A stretch of DNA of 64,000 bases from Hippopus hippopus (GCA_946811185.2 OX328105.1:40474845-40538844), one strand, 5' to 3'. Positions 1-38,226 are shown, counted from the stretch's first letter. The notes: generated from the letters alone by a model not told the origin. Made by a program: numbers and translations.

Positions 1-1
1 G

Positions 2-230
2 TTAACTCTTTACCACATGACAAAATTTTAGACTGGTCCAAATTGAAAGCATTTGCAGACGATAAAATTTATGTGACTCAAAAACTGAAATTTGTCTTGG
101 GAAGGGAAGAAAACATTGTGGGAAGAGGAGAAAATGCTGGTTACCAGCATTTTCTCCTTTTCCCACAATGTTTTCAAAAGGCTTCTTTCTCAGAGTCATA
201 AAAACCCGGGATCGTTTGGTAAAGAGTTAA
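2..230 (+). mobile_element. TTAA-1 MITE, near-consensus reference copy
   Basis: TTAA at 2-5 and 227-230. Left tip TTAACTCTTTACCACATGAC; the left arm contains GAAAGCATTTGCAGACGA; the centre is a hairpin from aacattgtgggaa through gctggttaccagc to ttcccacaatgtt; right tip GTTTGGTAAAGAGTTAA. The two arms are unlike each other (left about 130 bp, right about 80 bp), which fixes orientation. CCCTTT/CTCTTT next to TTAA fits piggyBac-type ends. No transposase is present. This orientation is called plus in the other entries. Confidence 0.88.
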
Positions 231-668
231 CTCGTAAACTCTTTACCAGATGACAAAATTTCAGCCTTGCTCAAATTGAAAACTTTTACAGACAACAAAT
301 AAAATAAAAGTTTATAGATGAAATTACATGTAGTCCCTCATAGGGAAGAAAAAATGCTGGTTACCAGTATTACCTCCTTTTCCCACTATGGTTTCAAAAG
401 GCTCTGTCCTCCTTGTCTATCAAAGTCAGGATTGTGTGGTAAAGGGTTAAAACATGACATAGTTGTAGATTCTTCCAAATTGAAAGCGTTTACAGAGGAA
501 AAATTAAATGTCGGTGCAGTGGTGGATATGTATCATTGAAGGGGTTCGAAAACATTGTGAGAACAGGAGAAAATGCTGGTTACCAGCATTTTCTCTTTTT
601 CCCATTATGTTTTTTAAAAGCCGTCTTTCTCAAGTTATTAATATCCAGGATTTTTTGGAAAAGGGTTA
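227..668 (+). mobile_element. Two further TTAA-1 MITEs in tandem (227-450, 447-668)
   Basis: The first has a damaged hairpin (ctggttaccagtattacctcc) and ends TGTGGTAAAGGGTTAA. The second starts from that same TTAA and has an intact gctggttaccagc centre. With the copy at 2-230 they form a head-to-tail array sharing TTAA sites. Confidence 0.82.
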
Positions 669-699
669 CATTGTTTTCATGTTGCAGAAAACATTATGA

Positions 700-1065
700 A
701 AGGCAACTCAAGCTGTGAGGCTTGTCCTTAAAAGGGTAGAAAACATGGTGAAAAAAGGAGATATGCTTGTAACCAGCAGTAACTCCTTTTCCTATGAATT
801 TTCAAAAGGCTTTTTCCCCAGGGGCATTAAATCAATCACACAATTGGATTGAATCCATGATGTCTTAACCAGCTTGAGGAAATAGCTTTTTGAAAACCTT
901 GTGAGTAAAGGAGAAAATGCTGGTAACCAGCATTTTCTCCTTTTTCCCACAAGGATTTCTACACTTTCACAGTCATTTATATAGATACTATTTCATTTAA
1001 TTTGAAGTTTGCGAAAGCTTGCATTTTCAACAAGTCTAAAATGTTATCATTTTGTATAGAGTTAA
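700..1065 (-). mobile_element. Degraded TTAA-1 pieces: fragment 700-835 (+), copy ~866-1065 (-)
   Basis: 700-835 keeps the gggtagaaaacatggtg and right-arm pieces. 866-1065 has an intact aatgctggtaaccagcatt hairpin and ends in a left tip read backwards (tctaaaatgttatcattttg ... gagttaa). Confidence 0.65.
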
Positions 1066-1355
1066 AACAGCGTTTCTTGGTATAGGATTTATGAGTGATA
1101 GGGTACATAGAAACTAATTTTAGTGAATGCACTTGAATGGCATTGTATGGGATATCAAAAAAAATTGTTTTACAGAAAATTTATTTCATAACACCTGTCC
1201 TTCTCATTTCATTCACCAAAAGACACCTTTTCCAAATTAATTCCCACATTCTCATTTCTAATTAGCCTCTATGTTTCAGTTTTCAGTTTTTCAATGTAAC
1301 TAGGCTTCTTATTTAATGGATTTTACTTTTACTACAAGGCCATCTAAAGGCATAC

Positions 1356-1566
1356 TTAACCTTTTATTACACAAAGGTTTTGTCTTGTCCAGATTGAAAG
1401 CATTTGCAGAAAACAATTTTGAACTTAAGTGACTAGATTTCTCTGTGATAGGGGGGGAAGGTGTGTGGGAAAAGGAGATACCTGTATTTTTGCCTTTGCC
1501 AACAACTTTTTCAAAAGCCTCTTTGTGTAGGGTTGTGAAAACATGGGATTGTTTTGTAAAGGTGAA
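1356..1566 (+). mobile_element. TTAA-1 MITE, diverged
   Basis: Starts TTAACCTTTTATTACAC, contains gattgaaagcatttgcaga, has lost the symmetric hairpin, and ends gggattgttttgtaaaggtgaa. It lies about 360 bp upstream of the first PCBP exon in the window; nothing else is recognised in 1567-1927. Confidence 0.65.
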
Positions 1567-1927
1567 TCATTTATCCTTTATCACAATTTTTGCATTAGTT
1601 ATTAGGTCTTTCTGTTTGGAAAAGGTACTGGTGAATATGGCATTGCTTGAAACTCTGACAGGTTCTGTGTTGTTTGGGTTTGGGGGGTATAGTGTAAGTG
1701 ATTCAGAGGTCTTGAGCTCAGTCTTTACCAGAAGCTATGGCTTTTTCATGGAAGTGTCTTGGCAAGGTGCTTCAGAGCCCAAGCCAATTTCTGGTGAAAG
1801 GAAGGAAACACATGAATAATTGAGCTATTGCAATGATATGATTGAATTAGAGTAGCAATAAACACCATTCAGTCAATCCTATGTAGTATTTAACATTAAA
1901 CATTTTTCTCTTTTTTTCTCGTTTCAG

Positions 1928-28701
<26,774 letters not shown>

Positions 28702-28832
28702 CTCAATATTCTGTGTGTTAGCTGTTTTGTCATTTGTACAGTACTAGATTTTAAATATATATTTATGTACAGTGAATGAATGATCTCTCAGTGAAGGTTA
28801 TACTCCAATTTATAAGTGTTATGTATTTTCTT

Positions 28833-29051
28833 TTAACTCTTTACCAGATGACAAAATTTCCATAATTGAAAGCACTTGTAGACAACAAATTCAGTGCGGC
28901 TGAAATGAAGGCATTTGTCTAGAAGGATAGAAATCATTGTTGGAAAAGGATAAAATGTTGCTTACAAGCTTTTTCTCCTTATCCAGCTATATTTTGAAAA
29001 GCTTTCTACCGATAGGTCTTTAAAACATAGGATCATTTGGTAAAGGGTTAA
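28833..29051 (+). mobile_element. TTAA-1 MITE inside the PCBP 3' UTR
   Basis: TTAACTCTTTACCAGATGAC start and GATCATTTGGTAAAGGGTTAA-type end, 131 bp after the PCBP stop. Hairpin decayed (aaatgttgcttacaagctt). Confidence 0.78.
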
Positions 29052-29261
29052 TGGGAGAAAACTTTGTTGTGGTTTTGCAGCAGTTTAAGGCCTTGATTCA
29101 TCAAAAACTGCACCAAATGCTGTAATTATGTTAAACTAGCAATCTGATTGGCTTAGACTCTCAGCCAATCAGGAAGAGTTTTGTGTTAGTCTATCAGTAG
29201 ACTAGCTCTTAATCATGCAAAAATCACTTCAATTGAAATGGGCCATAACCATTGGTAAAGC

Positions 29262-29489
29262 TTAATCCTTTACCAAAATGCCCTGAGGTGGTAGGCTTTT
29301 TAAAATGTTGGGAGTGGAAGAAAATGCTACAAGTTAACATTTTGATATTGAAAGGATAGGAAAGGATAGGAAACATTGTGGGGGAAAAGAGAAAATGCTG
29401 GTTACCAGCATTTTCTCTTGTTCCTTCAATGTTTTCAAAAGTCTTCCTCAGGGTTGCTAAAACATGGGATTGTTTGGTAAAGGGTAAAA
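29262..29489 (+). mobile_element. TTAA-1 composite copy
   Basis: Left end looks like a right arm (cctttaccaaaatgccctga ... ggctttttaaaatg); the rest is a standard plus copy with aatgctggttaccagcatt and gggattgtttggtaaagggt. Contains a small tandem repeat (aaaggatagg twice). Confidence 0.7.
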
Positions 29490-30960
29490 TGAATTTCATG
29501 GGGGATTTAGATCACTGTATGTTGTTTGCTGAGTGTAACCTTTCCATGTGAACCCATATACACCTGCCTGGTTAGATCCTCTAACTGTCCTCAAATGTAT
29601 TTGGCATACAAACAGAAATGTCTGGCACTTTTGTTACCCTGCACCACTGCTATGGGTTTTGATATGTACAAGTTTCTTTGTTTTTTTTTTTAACATAAAG
29701 TCTTTAAGTTTTCTTTCTGCCTTACATTAAACGTAATAGACATTTACATTTTCACTGTAAAAGTGACATTTGGCCTTCTATTAAAACATGCATTTCATCT
29801 TTAATTGTATTTTTTTTTTTTTAAAGAGTATACAAATGCTTCTTCCTGTTTCCTTTCGACAAGATCTTTGCCTGGTATGTCAGGAAGTGCTCTGCAATTG
29901 GGTTAAGAGTAGTCTTTCTAATATCTATCTGTTCAAATGTGCAATATCTTTTGTCTGTCTTTTCAAGTATTTTTTTCCTATCTATTCAGTATGGTATTTC
30001 ATGATACCAGAGATTTCTATACCTTAGGACGAGCATAAATTAGTTTTACGTCTAATGGTATTTTTCTAGTGGCTTACAATGAAACTATCTCAACTCAAGA
30101 TAAAAAAAGGTTGATACAATAGGATCTATAGGGAAGTGCTGGCATTCTTGTGATTTGCAATAATAATTGAAATACTCTTGTTTGTCTTTTGTTTCTTGCT
30201 GCAATAATATTAGTGATGTTATGTTTTATATTTGTTTTTCAAGCACTTGTTGCATGATAGCACAATGAGATCAGAAATAATATGTTCAATAAAACATCAT
30301 TTCAGTTAGCTTCATATTACTTATTCGTTTGTTTTTCTGCATATTCTGCTTAACAATATTTGACTTTAATCTCATAGTATAAGCTAAATAAATCAAATGG
30401 ACACTCTTAGTCAGTACTAAAGATGCAGAAAATGCATTTTCGATGCTGTTTTTATCAGAATGTATGGCATGGAAGTGGTCACTGTCTGAGTGAGCAATTT
30501 TAGTCAGCTTAACGCTACAATGATTAAGTACTGATATTTATCGAGTTGCCTTTGCAGTCAGTTTACATCTAGATAAGACTTCACAGAATATTTACACAAA
30601 TTTTTTATCTCCAAAAGGCTGTTTAAACTTTACACAATTTTTTCATCGCTAAACTACCTAATATCAAAGTACAAGCAAACAAAGTCATGGAATTGCAGTA
30701 GTTTTATTATATTAAGTGGCTGAAGGCAGGTGCATTTTAGGTGCCCAAACAGTATAAATTTTGTGTAGCTATTGGTATATAACTGCTGCATCTGTATCTA
30801 TCCTTGCACTGTTACATACTGTATACACTGGATTTGAGCTTGTATTTTGTGCAAAATGATACTCAACCCCAAAAAAATAACATCACAAAATCTTTTTACT
30901 TTGCTTCTTACCCAAAATGGCATATCAGACAAAGTTCAAAGAAGATTAATTGTTGTAGTA
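29490..30960. other. No repeat or gene recognised beyond the probable 3' UTR
   Basis: T-rich sequence. The poly(A) candidates at 30288 and 30387 are the only signals I would point to. Confidence 0.4.
30288..30293 (+). terminator. Candidate PCBP poly(A) signal AATAAA
   Basis: First canonical hexamer with a downstream GT/T-rich tract (cgtttgtttttctg). Distance from the stop is 1.6 kb. No transcript evidence. Confidence 0.35.
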
Positions 30961-31189
30961 TTAACTCTTTACCACACAATCCCGACTTTTAACGACCCTG
31001 AGAAAGAAGCCTACAGAAAACATTGTGGGAAAAGGAGAAAATGCTGGAAACTAGCTTTTTCTGCTTATCCCACAATATTTTCTATCCTATTAAAGTCAGA
31101 AATCATCATATTAACAAGATTTAATTTGTTGTCTGCAGATGCTTTGAATTCGGTCCAGTCCAAAAATTTGTCGTTTTGTAAAGTGTTAA
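30961..31189 (-). mobile_element. TTAA-1 MITE, minus orientation, well preserved
   Basis: TTAACTCTTTACCACACAAT start, cgacttttaacgaccctgag right arm, core aatgctggaaactagcttt, gtctgcagatgctttgaatt, end gttttgtaaagtgttaa. Confidence 0.85.
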
Positions 31190-31944
31190 GAAGCAAAGGT
31201 TAACCTGGATGCCAGCCATGAATTATTCTGTAGTTCAATGAGGCAGTAGATCTAGTTATGTGTTGGAAGTGTTGTATATGGGCTCATCATGGAGACTTTG
31301 TCATTACTATGTTATAAATGTGCTGCTTGAAGTCTTTACTTGACACACAATCATCAGTCCAATCAAGCAGTCATTGATAAAGTATAACAGACTTTCTATA
31401 GACATGGACATGTTGGGTGACAAATTGATATACAGTACGAGATACCAAATTTTCAAGGATATTTTTTAGTATCCTGTTGCTTTTAAAACAATGCTATTTT
31501 CTTTCTGTTATAGTTTTTTTACCATTGTGTTTTTTACAGCAAACTGATTGGATAAGTTTCTTAACTTGTTTTGGAAAAAGTAATAAAGAGGTGATAGTGT
31601 CAAAACATGTTCAAACCACTTTATGCTTTCATTTAAACTTGCTGTCTCTCAATTTTTTGTTTGTGATAGAAATTCCTCATCATTTACTTCCTGTTTTATT
31701 TGTGTCTGACTTTTGCAGATAAAAATCATGACTATAAATAATTAAACTTCATTTGAGCTTGTGTGTCAAGTAAAGTTGTTCATTATTTAAAGGGGGCCTT
31801 TGTTGTAAGGTGATAATCATCACTTTTTGTTAAATAGCTCTTTCCCTCACACTGTTGGGTTTCATCATACCTCAGCTTTGTTCAATCATATCTCACTGGA
31901 TAATCACAGAAGAAATACGGATAAACAGTGGGATATGGGTCTGT

Positions 31945-32125
31945 ATTCACCAACCATTCTCAAACCATTCTTAGTCTTATTCTCCAAGATTTTCTCAATT
32001 TGAAAGTAACACAACTTCCTATTGGCTAAACCAAATGGTTTGGCCCATCAGAAGTTGAGTTACTTTCAAATTGAGAAAATTGTAGAGAATAAGACTGAGA
32101 ATGTTCTCAAGAATGGTTGGTGAAT
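31945..32125. mobile_element. Family D hairpin element, best copy: 181-bp palindrome
   Basis: Ends attcaccaaccattctcaaa and caagaatggttggtgaat are inverted repeats. The inner arms also pair: ctcaatttgaaagtaacaca against ttactttcaaattgag, and aaaccaaatggttt at the centre. Near-perfect over most of its length. Confidence 0.8.
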
Positions 32126-32726
32126 ATGGACCCTGAATTCTTTCCCTTTTCTTGGTGTTATAAACATAAAAAAATACTGAAATATGTCTAATTGAATATG
32201 AAAAATGTATCTGAATGGTAAAGCTTAACAAAATATTGCAATACATGGAAGGTTGGCCCAGGCCTTGGTCATGGGCTTCATCTCTGGCACATTCCTGGCT
32301 ATACCTCTGATTTGTTTTTATGTTTGTGACTGAATTGGCTATAGTCTGCTATTGGAAAAGAAATGGTTGGTAAATCAAAGTTTATATAGATTGTGAAATA
32401 TGTAGATCACATAAAAGTCAGCTTGTAAGATTTATTTAAATATTCTGTAATGGACAAGTTATTACAAACAAGCCCAAACAAAGCACTAAAAAATTCAAAG
32501 AACTGATCATAATCTGTGTAAAGGTAAAGAAGTGAGTAATTATGGGCGTTTATTGGCAAAAAAGGAAACTATTCTAACAAATTACAGTAACAAGTAAACA
32601 TGTTTACATAAAAATGAGAAGGAAAGAGCTATATTTACACGTATAAATGTTTTACAATTTCTTGCTTGAATCAAGGACTTGTGATATAACATATCTGTGT
32701 TTTATGTCCTGTTTATGTTATATGGT

Positions 32727-32885
32727 CCAGACCTTTACTGCACAGAACAACCCAGAAGAAAAGAGCTTTTGAAAACATCAGGGGAAAAGGGGACAATACT
32801 GGTAACTAGTATTGTCTCCTTTTCACAAAATGTTTCCAAAAGCTTTCTTTACAAGGTCATTAAAACTAGGGATTGTGTGGTAGCC
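32727..32885. mobile_element. Symmetric TTAA-1 variant: right arm on both sides
   Basis: Left acctttactgcacagaaca ... aagagcttttgaaaacat; right atgtttccaaaagctttctt ... gggattgtgtggta. Both are the right arm, in inverted orientation, around a hairpin (gacaatactggtaactagta). About 160 bp, the length expected for two right arms. Confidence 0.78.
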
Positions 32886-33497
32886 AGCTATGTGAATAGA
32901 CATAATGGAAGCTGGATCAGTGTGTTTGTGGGGTATGAATGTATAATGATTTAGATGATTATTTTTGCGGGGCAAGCACCTTGATGGTGATATTTAACTT
33001 ATCATGTTTAAAGGTTACTTATTGTATAAAGTTTAGCCTATTTTTGATTGAAGATTTATTTTTTGTTGTTATGATGACCATTTACCTGTGTACAGAATCC
33101 ACATCGACCAAACTCTGATTACTTCAGTTGATTGTATAAATAATTGTACTGTTTTTATTACAATATTGTGTTCGGGGCTGTCGTTCATAATTGGTGTTTA
33201 GTCATCATTTTTAGTAAAAATGAAAAATCCAAGGCCTATAGTATTCCCATTTTTTTTTTGTAATCAATTATTATATCTATATCATGGAGCTTTAAGTACT
33301 TTTTAATGATTTCTCTTTTTGTTCATTTTTGTAAACCAGTATTGTATTTCTTAGTGCTCATGCCTGAAAACTTCTGTTAATAGATTAGAATGTCAATGTG
33401 ATAATTAAATAATTAAAACATTATAATCAATGATAAAAACAATGTAAGCATAGGAATGCATCATGGGAAACTGTGATCAATCATTTGTCAACCCTAT

Positions 33498-33722
33498 AAT
33501 CCTTTACCACTCTCTCATGAGTTTTAACGATTCTGAGAAAAAAAGCTTTTGAAAACAGTGTGGGAAAAGAAGAAAAGGATGAAAACCAGCATTTTCTCCT
33601 TTTCCCACAATCTTTCAAACTTTCCAAAGACAAATTCACTTTTTGAGTTGCATTGATTTTGTCGTCTGCAAATGCTTTCAATTTGGACATGCCTATAGTT
33701 TTGTCGTTTGGTAAAAGGGGTA
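33498..33722 (-). mobile_element. TTAA-1 MITE, minus orientation
   Basis: ataatcctttaccactctct start, gagttttaacgattctgaga, gtcgtctgcaaatgctttca, end gtcgtttggtaaaaggggtaa. Confidence 0.8.
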
Positions 33723-35190
33723 ATGTGTCTATTGAGGCATATCATAGAGTTCCGAATTGGAACTTACAAGTTGAAAAAGTCCCATCATCCTTGGTGGACG
33801 TGTGGCCAGAGTTGTTATGACATTCCTTTAACTTTTTCTCCGAAATCTACCACATCTGGACTGATATGGGTGTACAGAACATTCCATTAGGGACATAACT
33901 TGATAATGTGTTCTATGAGCTCTAGGTCACCTTTTCCAGTGTCTATAAGCTTTGTAGTAATTGCTGAAGACTGCTTCAGCTGGATAAAGGAGAAATTTCT
34001 CAGAATCAGTGGCCACAGTCGGACTTCCTGTTACTTCAAAAGCTGGTTTGTAAAAAACTAGAGACCAATACAAATGATTCACAAGAGAACATGAGGAAGA
34101 AAAGAAAAATATATATTTTAAATAGGATAGAAATCTTTGAGAAAGTGACATCTTTGCTGCATTAATTTACCTATTAGGGAACATGTACAGGAAATCCTGG
34201 CTTGAGAGTTGTTGACTGAAGTTGTAAAAAAGTACCTATTAACTAGTCAACTGAAGTTAAATAGAAAAGTTGATAAAACTCTAGTCATATATATGGAGGG
34301 AAATTTTGTTACAAAATTGTGAATTGTCTCAGATTGTTACCGTTACAACAGTTGTCAGATGAATATGCTGTGGGGTTGGTGTTTAAAAATTGTAAGGTTT
34401 GCTTGCAGTTTGTCGTTTTCAGGGGGCAAACATTTTTTATATTGAACTTGGTTTTACTTTAAGGAGGCCAAAGTGTCCATTTTAGTATTGCTTGAGAGTT
34501 CAATAAGATGGTTTGCTCATCAAGGCTTTGTTAAGCTGATTTCAATGTGATTTAATCTAGGAGCTAAACAAAGTCGGTCATTCCTGATAACTTCGATCAT
34601 TCAAGGTTGAAGTTAAATGATTTGACCAAGAGTGGAAGGTATTTTCTTGATGTTCGATTTACTAACGTTGATAAAAGAAAAAAATTACATAAAATATTTG
34701 CTTAGATACTGATAACAGAAAAATATTACATAAATATTACATATGCTTCGATACCAAAACTTAATCCTGTTTGATTTATCCCTATATATTCTCCATTAGA
34801 ACTAACCTCAGAGTTCATATTTTGAAGGAAATGTTTTACAATCAAGCTTTATTTTGCATTTTCAGTAATTATTTTATGTCATCCCAAAGTTTGTCGTTTT
34901 CTTGTTTTATTTTTTTTTAATCATTTTTTTTTTTTCATGATTTTATGATAATTTGTCATCCTAGGTTTAAATCTACATATATATCGAGATGTCCCTATAC
35001 TAAGTCAGGTTTTTTGTTATATTTATGATCAGGCATCCAATTTGTACAGATGTAGAAATCCACGTTAAGCATGGTTCCTTTCTTTTAGGTCCTTCCACAT
35101 AAAGATACTGTTTTCCTAGTGGTCAGCTGGAGCTATGGATGTTCAGACTGTGTCCACTTTACTATATTACCAAAATGTTTATATATAGAA
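33723..35190. other. Intergenic DNA, nothing recognised
   Basis: AT-rich, no repeat family or coding segment identified. Confidence 0.4.
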
Positions 35191-35191
35191 T

Positions 35192-35423
35192 TTACCTAAC
35201 GCACTACCAAGCTGTCCCCGGTTTTGTCAAACCGGGGGAAGAAGCCTTTTAAAGTCAACGTAGGAAAAGAAGAAAATGCTGGTAATCAGCATTTTCTCCT
35301 TTTGCCACAATGTTTTCTAATCTTCAGTTAAAAATTTCTTCATTTTAGCCACACTTAATTTATCACCTGCAATGACTTTGAATTTGAACGAGTCTGAAGT
35401 TTTGTCGTCTGGTAAAGAGTTAA
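35192..35423 (-). mobile_element. TTAA-1 MITE with an extra local hairpin
   Basis: ttacctaacgcactaccaag start; the right arm now holds a small perfect stem (ccccggtttgt-type: cccggttttgtcaaaccggg); core aatgctggtaatcagcatt; end gtcgtctggtaaagagttaa. Confidence 0.78.
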
Positions 35424-36902
35424 AACAGTTCTTCAAGTCATTTTGTTGGAGTAATTCTCCATGTGAGAGGACCAAGAAGGAGAATCATGTTAGAGTGTAA
35501 GATTGCAATTATGTACAGTATGTTAGGTAACACAAATCAAGAATGTGATGTGTGTGTGTGTGTGTGTTTATGAAACAAATGTTTTCTGATAACCTTTTTA
35601 ATGTTGAAAATATTCGTCTTGTTGGCTCATGCATGCTTTTTCAGCTCATACTGCATGAAAATTATCTGATATTGATATAGATTCTGAATAATATTAAAGT
35701 TAAAAAGGATGGATTATTTTTTTGGATTTATTTGAGATTGTTAGAAACATGAGAAAAAGTAAAGCCATTAGTTTAAAAAGATGAATGATGTTTTGAATTT
35801 AAAAATTCTTGTGCTGCTTATACAACAACTATCAGAGGCTGAAAGGAAACTGTGTAAAAGTGTTTCCCTGGAATAATCATGAAATTTCGTCGAAAGTGAA
35901 ACTTATGAAAAAAAAGTGGCATTCGAGAATAAGAAGAACTCTGCATTTTGAATTTTATTTGTAGGTAAAATTTCAGCAGATGTGAAAGAGCAAAGAGAAA
36001 TTTGGAAATATTGGTTAATGAAATGTCCATTGCATTACACAAAAAAAAATGTTAGTTTGCCTTTGATCTGCTAAAATCCATCTGTTGGTTGATATGTAGA
36101 AGGCTTTATAGTCAGTCAATTGTGGTGTGCCTGTGGTTTTATTAATAGGGAAAAAATGCAAAATCATATAGAAAAAAAATGGATTATACATGTATTTATA
36201 GTCATACACTGTTATATTTTGTGATTATTCTATTTCTTATTCTAGGGTGACAACAGAAGTTTGCGGCATGGGAATACGTTAAGTTGTACATGAACTTCAA
36301 GGCAACGTTCAAGGTCAAGCAATTCCTCTGGGTCACATGGTCGTAAAAATAATGATATCGACCAACGGTTTTGTGATAAATGTGACTCGGCTACAATCAT
36401 TGATTGGCCAATCATTTACTTTGAAGCACAATCATCATTGGCTAGTAGCTGACCAATCAGAAAATGTCTCACAAGGTGCTTGATCACACGACTTCTTTCT
36501 TCTTTTTTTGTTTTCATTTTCTCTTTTTAAGCATTTGGCGCTTCCATTTCTTTTTTAAATAATAAACACATTTCTGTATAGCACTTGGATGGAAGAAATG
36601 GAAAAAGTCTATGATATATGGAAAATGTTTAGAATGGTTGAGGTGAGTGGAATTGTGGAATAGATATAAAGATTCTGTGGGAATTTTTGGGGGGAAAATA
36701 AGCAAAGTGATAGGAGGAAATTAAAGCACATGTGTTTTACTTCTGTGATTGTTGTAAAATATACATTTTATCATGTTAAATAAAGATGGCATAGGCATAT
36801 CTCATTGTAGTTATTCAAATAGAAATATTTATTCAAACTGACACTTTACTGACCATAGAAACATGCAGTGATACCACATGCTATAGTATGAGTTCTGTAC
36901 AC
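35424..36902. other. Intergenic DNA with a (TG)n run and a CCAAT-box cluster
   Basis: (TG)9-10 at 35549-35567. Otherwise AT-rich up to about 36240, then a more GC-rich patch (36240-36480) with several CCAAT boxes, annotated separately. No exon recognised. Confidence 0.4.
36385..36455. promoter_or_regulatory. Cluster of CCAAT boxes
   Basis: Within about 70 bp: cattgattggccaatcatt (two overlapping boxes in a palindrome), catcattggctag, and gaccaatcag. Multiple CCAAT boxes are typical NF-Y promoter sites, and the pyrimidine-rich cttctttcttcttttt follows. No attached gene is visible, and it may be part of an unrecognised hairpin repeat. Confidence 0.25.
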
Positions 36903-37131
36903 TTAACCTTTTACAACACGATCTTGAGTTTTAACAGACCCGCAGAAAGAAGCCTTTTGAAAACATTGTGGGAAAAGGAGAAAATGCTGGTAAACAGCAT
37001 TTTCTCCTTTTCCCACAATTTTTTAACCCTATCAAAGATGACAATCATTATTTTTAGCTACTTTCAATTTGTCGTCTTAAAATGCTTTCAATTTGGACCA
37101 GTCCAAAATTTTGTCCTTTGGTAAGGCGTAA
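36903..37131 (-). mobile_element. TTAA-1 MITE, minus orientation
   Basis: TTAACCTTTTACAACACGAT start, near-perfect hairpin through aatgctggtaaacagcatt, gtccaaaattttgtcctttg and ggtaaggcgtaa. Confidence 0.85.
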
Positions 37132-37555
37132 GCTCTTTATCAGATGTCACAATTTTTTTAACAGGTCCAGTTTGAAAGCATTTGATGAAGACAGATCCAT
37201 AGTGGCTGAACTCCTTACCACAAGAGCAAAATGTAGACTTATGCAAATTGAAAGCATTTACAGACGACATTATAGATGTGGCTCAAATGATAGAATTTGT
37301 CTATGACAGGGTAGAAAACATTGTAGTTACTAGCATTTTCTCCTTTTCCCACAATGTTTTCAGAACCCTTCTTCTGGGTCATCAAAACATTGGATTATGT
37401 GGGAAAGGGTTAAATGATGGAATTTGTACATGAATTTGTGAAGGCAGAAAACATTGTGGGTAAATGCTGCCAACATTTTCTCCTTTTCTCACAATGTTTT
37501 CAAAAGCTTTCTTTTTCATGGTTGTTTTAACTCAAGATTGTTTGGTAAAGGGTTG
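37132..37555 (+). mobile_element. TTAA-1 cluster at the left duplication breakpoint
   Basis: A left-arm fragment (37132-37195), a copy from ctccttaccacaagagcaaa (37210) to gggaaagggttaa (37413) lacking half the hairpin, and a partial copy to 37555 ending tttggtaaagggttg. Unit A begins inside this cluster at 37387. Confidence 0.7.
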
Positions 37556-37781
37556 AAACCTGAAAAATTTAATTTTTTAGTGATCTGTAACATGTCTTGC
37601 TTATGCAAAAGAGTGGGAAACCCCAAAGGACAAGCTTTGTCTCAAATTTACATTATTGCAGAAACTTGCAGTAATTTGGTCTTTTCCTGTCCTAGCTGTC
37701 TCATAAACAAAAACAAAAAAGTTAGACTTGTCCAAATTAAAAGAGTTTGCAGAACACTGATAAAAGAGTCATTGAAATGAT

Positions 37782-37782
<1 letters not shown>

Positions 37783-37822
<40 letters not shown>
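37783..37822 (+). repeat. T40 homopolymer (unit A); T13 in unit B
   Basis: Forty consecutive T at 37783-37822; the homologous tract in B is 51506-51518. Confidence 0.9.
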
Positions 37823-37826
37823 CATT

Positions 37827-38064
37827 TTAACCCTGTACCAAACCACAAAATTTTGGACTAGTCCAAATTCAAAACATTTACAGACTACCAAATTAATTAA
37901 ATGTAGCTTAAATGATGGGATTTGCATACAAAAGTATAGAAAAGTTTATGGGAAAAGGAGAAAATGCTATAGTCACCAGCATTTTCTCCTTTCTCCACGA
38001 TGTTTTCAAAAGGCGCTTCTTCTGGGTCATTACAAATCGGGATTGTTTAGGAGGAATGGTTTAA
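37827..38064 (+). mobile_element. TTAA-1 MITE (unit A)
   Basis: TTAACCCTGTACCAAACCAC start, ttggactagtccaaattcaa, core aatgctatagtcaccagcatt. The B counterpart is 51523-51750. Confidence 0.78.
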
Positions 38065-38226
38065 GGTAGAAAACATTATTGAAAAAGCCTTCTTTCTAAG
38101 AGTTGTATTTTTTTCTGATACCTCAGCATGTTCTAGTCAGTATACTCTGTTAGTCTATCCTTTATTGAAAATTATGCAAGATGATGTGAAAAACATTGTG
38201 AAAAATGAATCAATAAATTAACTCCT

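Larger units (their letters stand above)
28702..30310 (+). other. Probable PCBP 3' UTR (extent uncertain)
   Basis: Follows the TAA at 28701. The first good canonical AATAAA I see is at 30288-30293 (ttcaataaaacatc), with a T/GT-rich tract about 35 bp further on. If used, the UTR is about 1.6 kb and contains two TTAA-1 MITEs (28833-29051 and 29262-29489). Other AATAAA sites lie at about 30387, 31581 and 36779, so the true end could be later. Confidence 0.4.

Noticed and set aside
1445..1819. A 124-codon plus-strand frame
   Set aside because: The first third is a TTAA-1 MITE and the rest has no recognisable protein. It does not supply the missing N terminus (a TIRLLMHGK-like exon) expected before EVGSIIGK.
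1..1927. First coding exon(s) of PCBP within the window
   Set aside because: I looked for an exon ending in an MHGK-like sequence before a GT donor and found none; the region is mostly MITE.
36888..37124. Recurrent short open frames containing peptides like [20 protein letters not shown] on both strands
   Set aside because: They are translations of the TTAA-1 hairpin (gtgggaaaaggagaaaatgctgg...) and appear wherever a copy exists, in both orientations. They are not genes.
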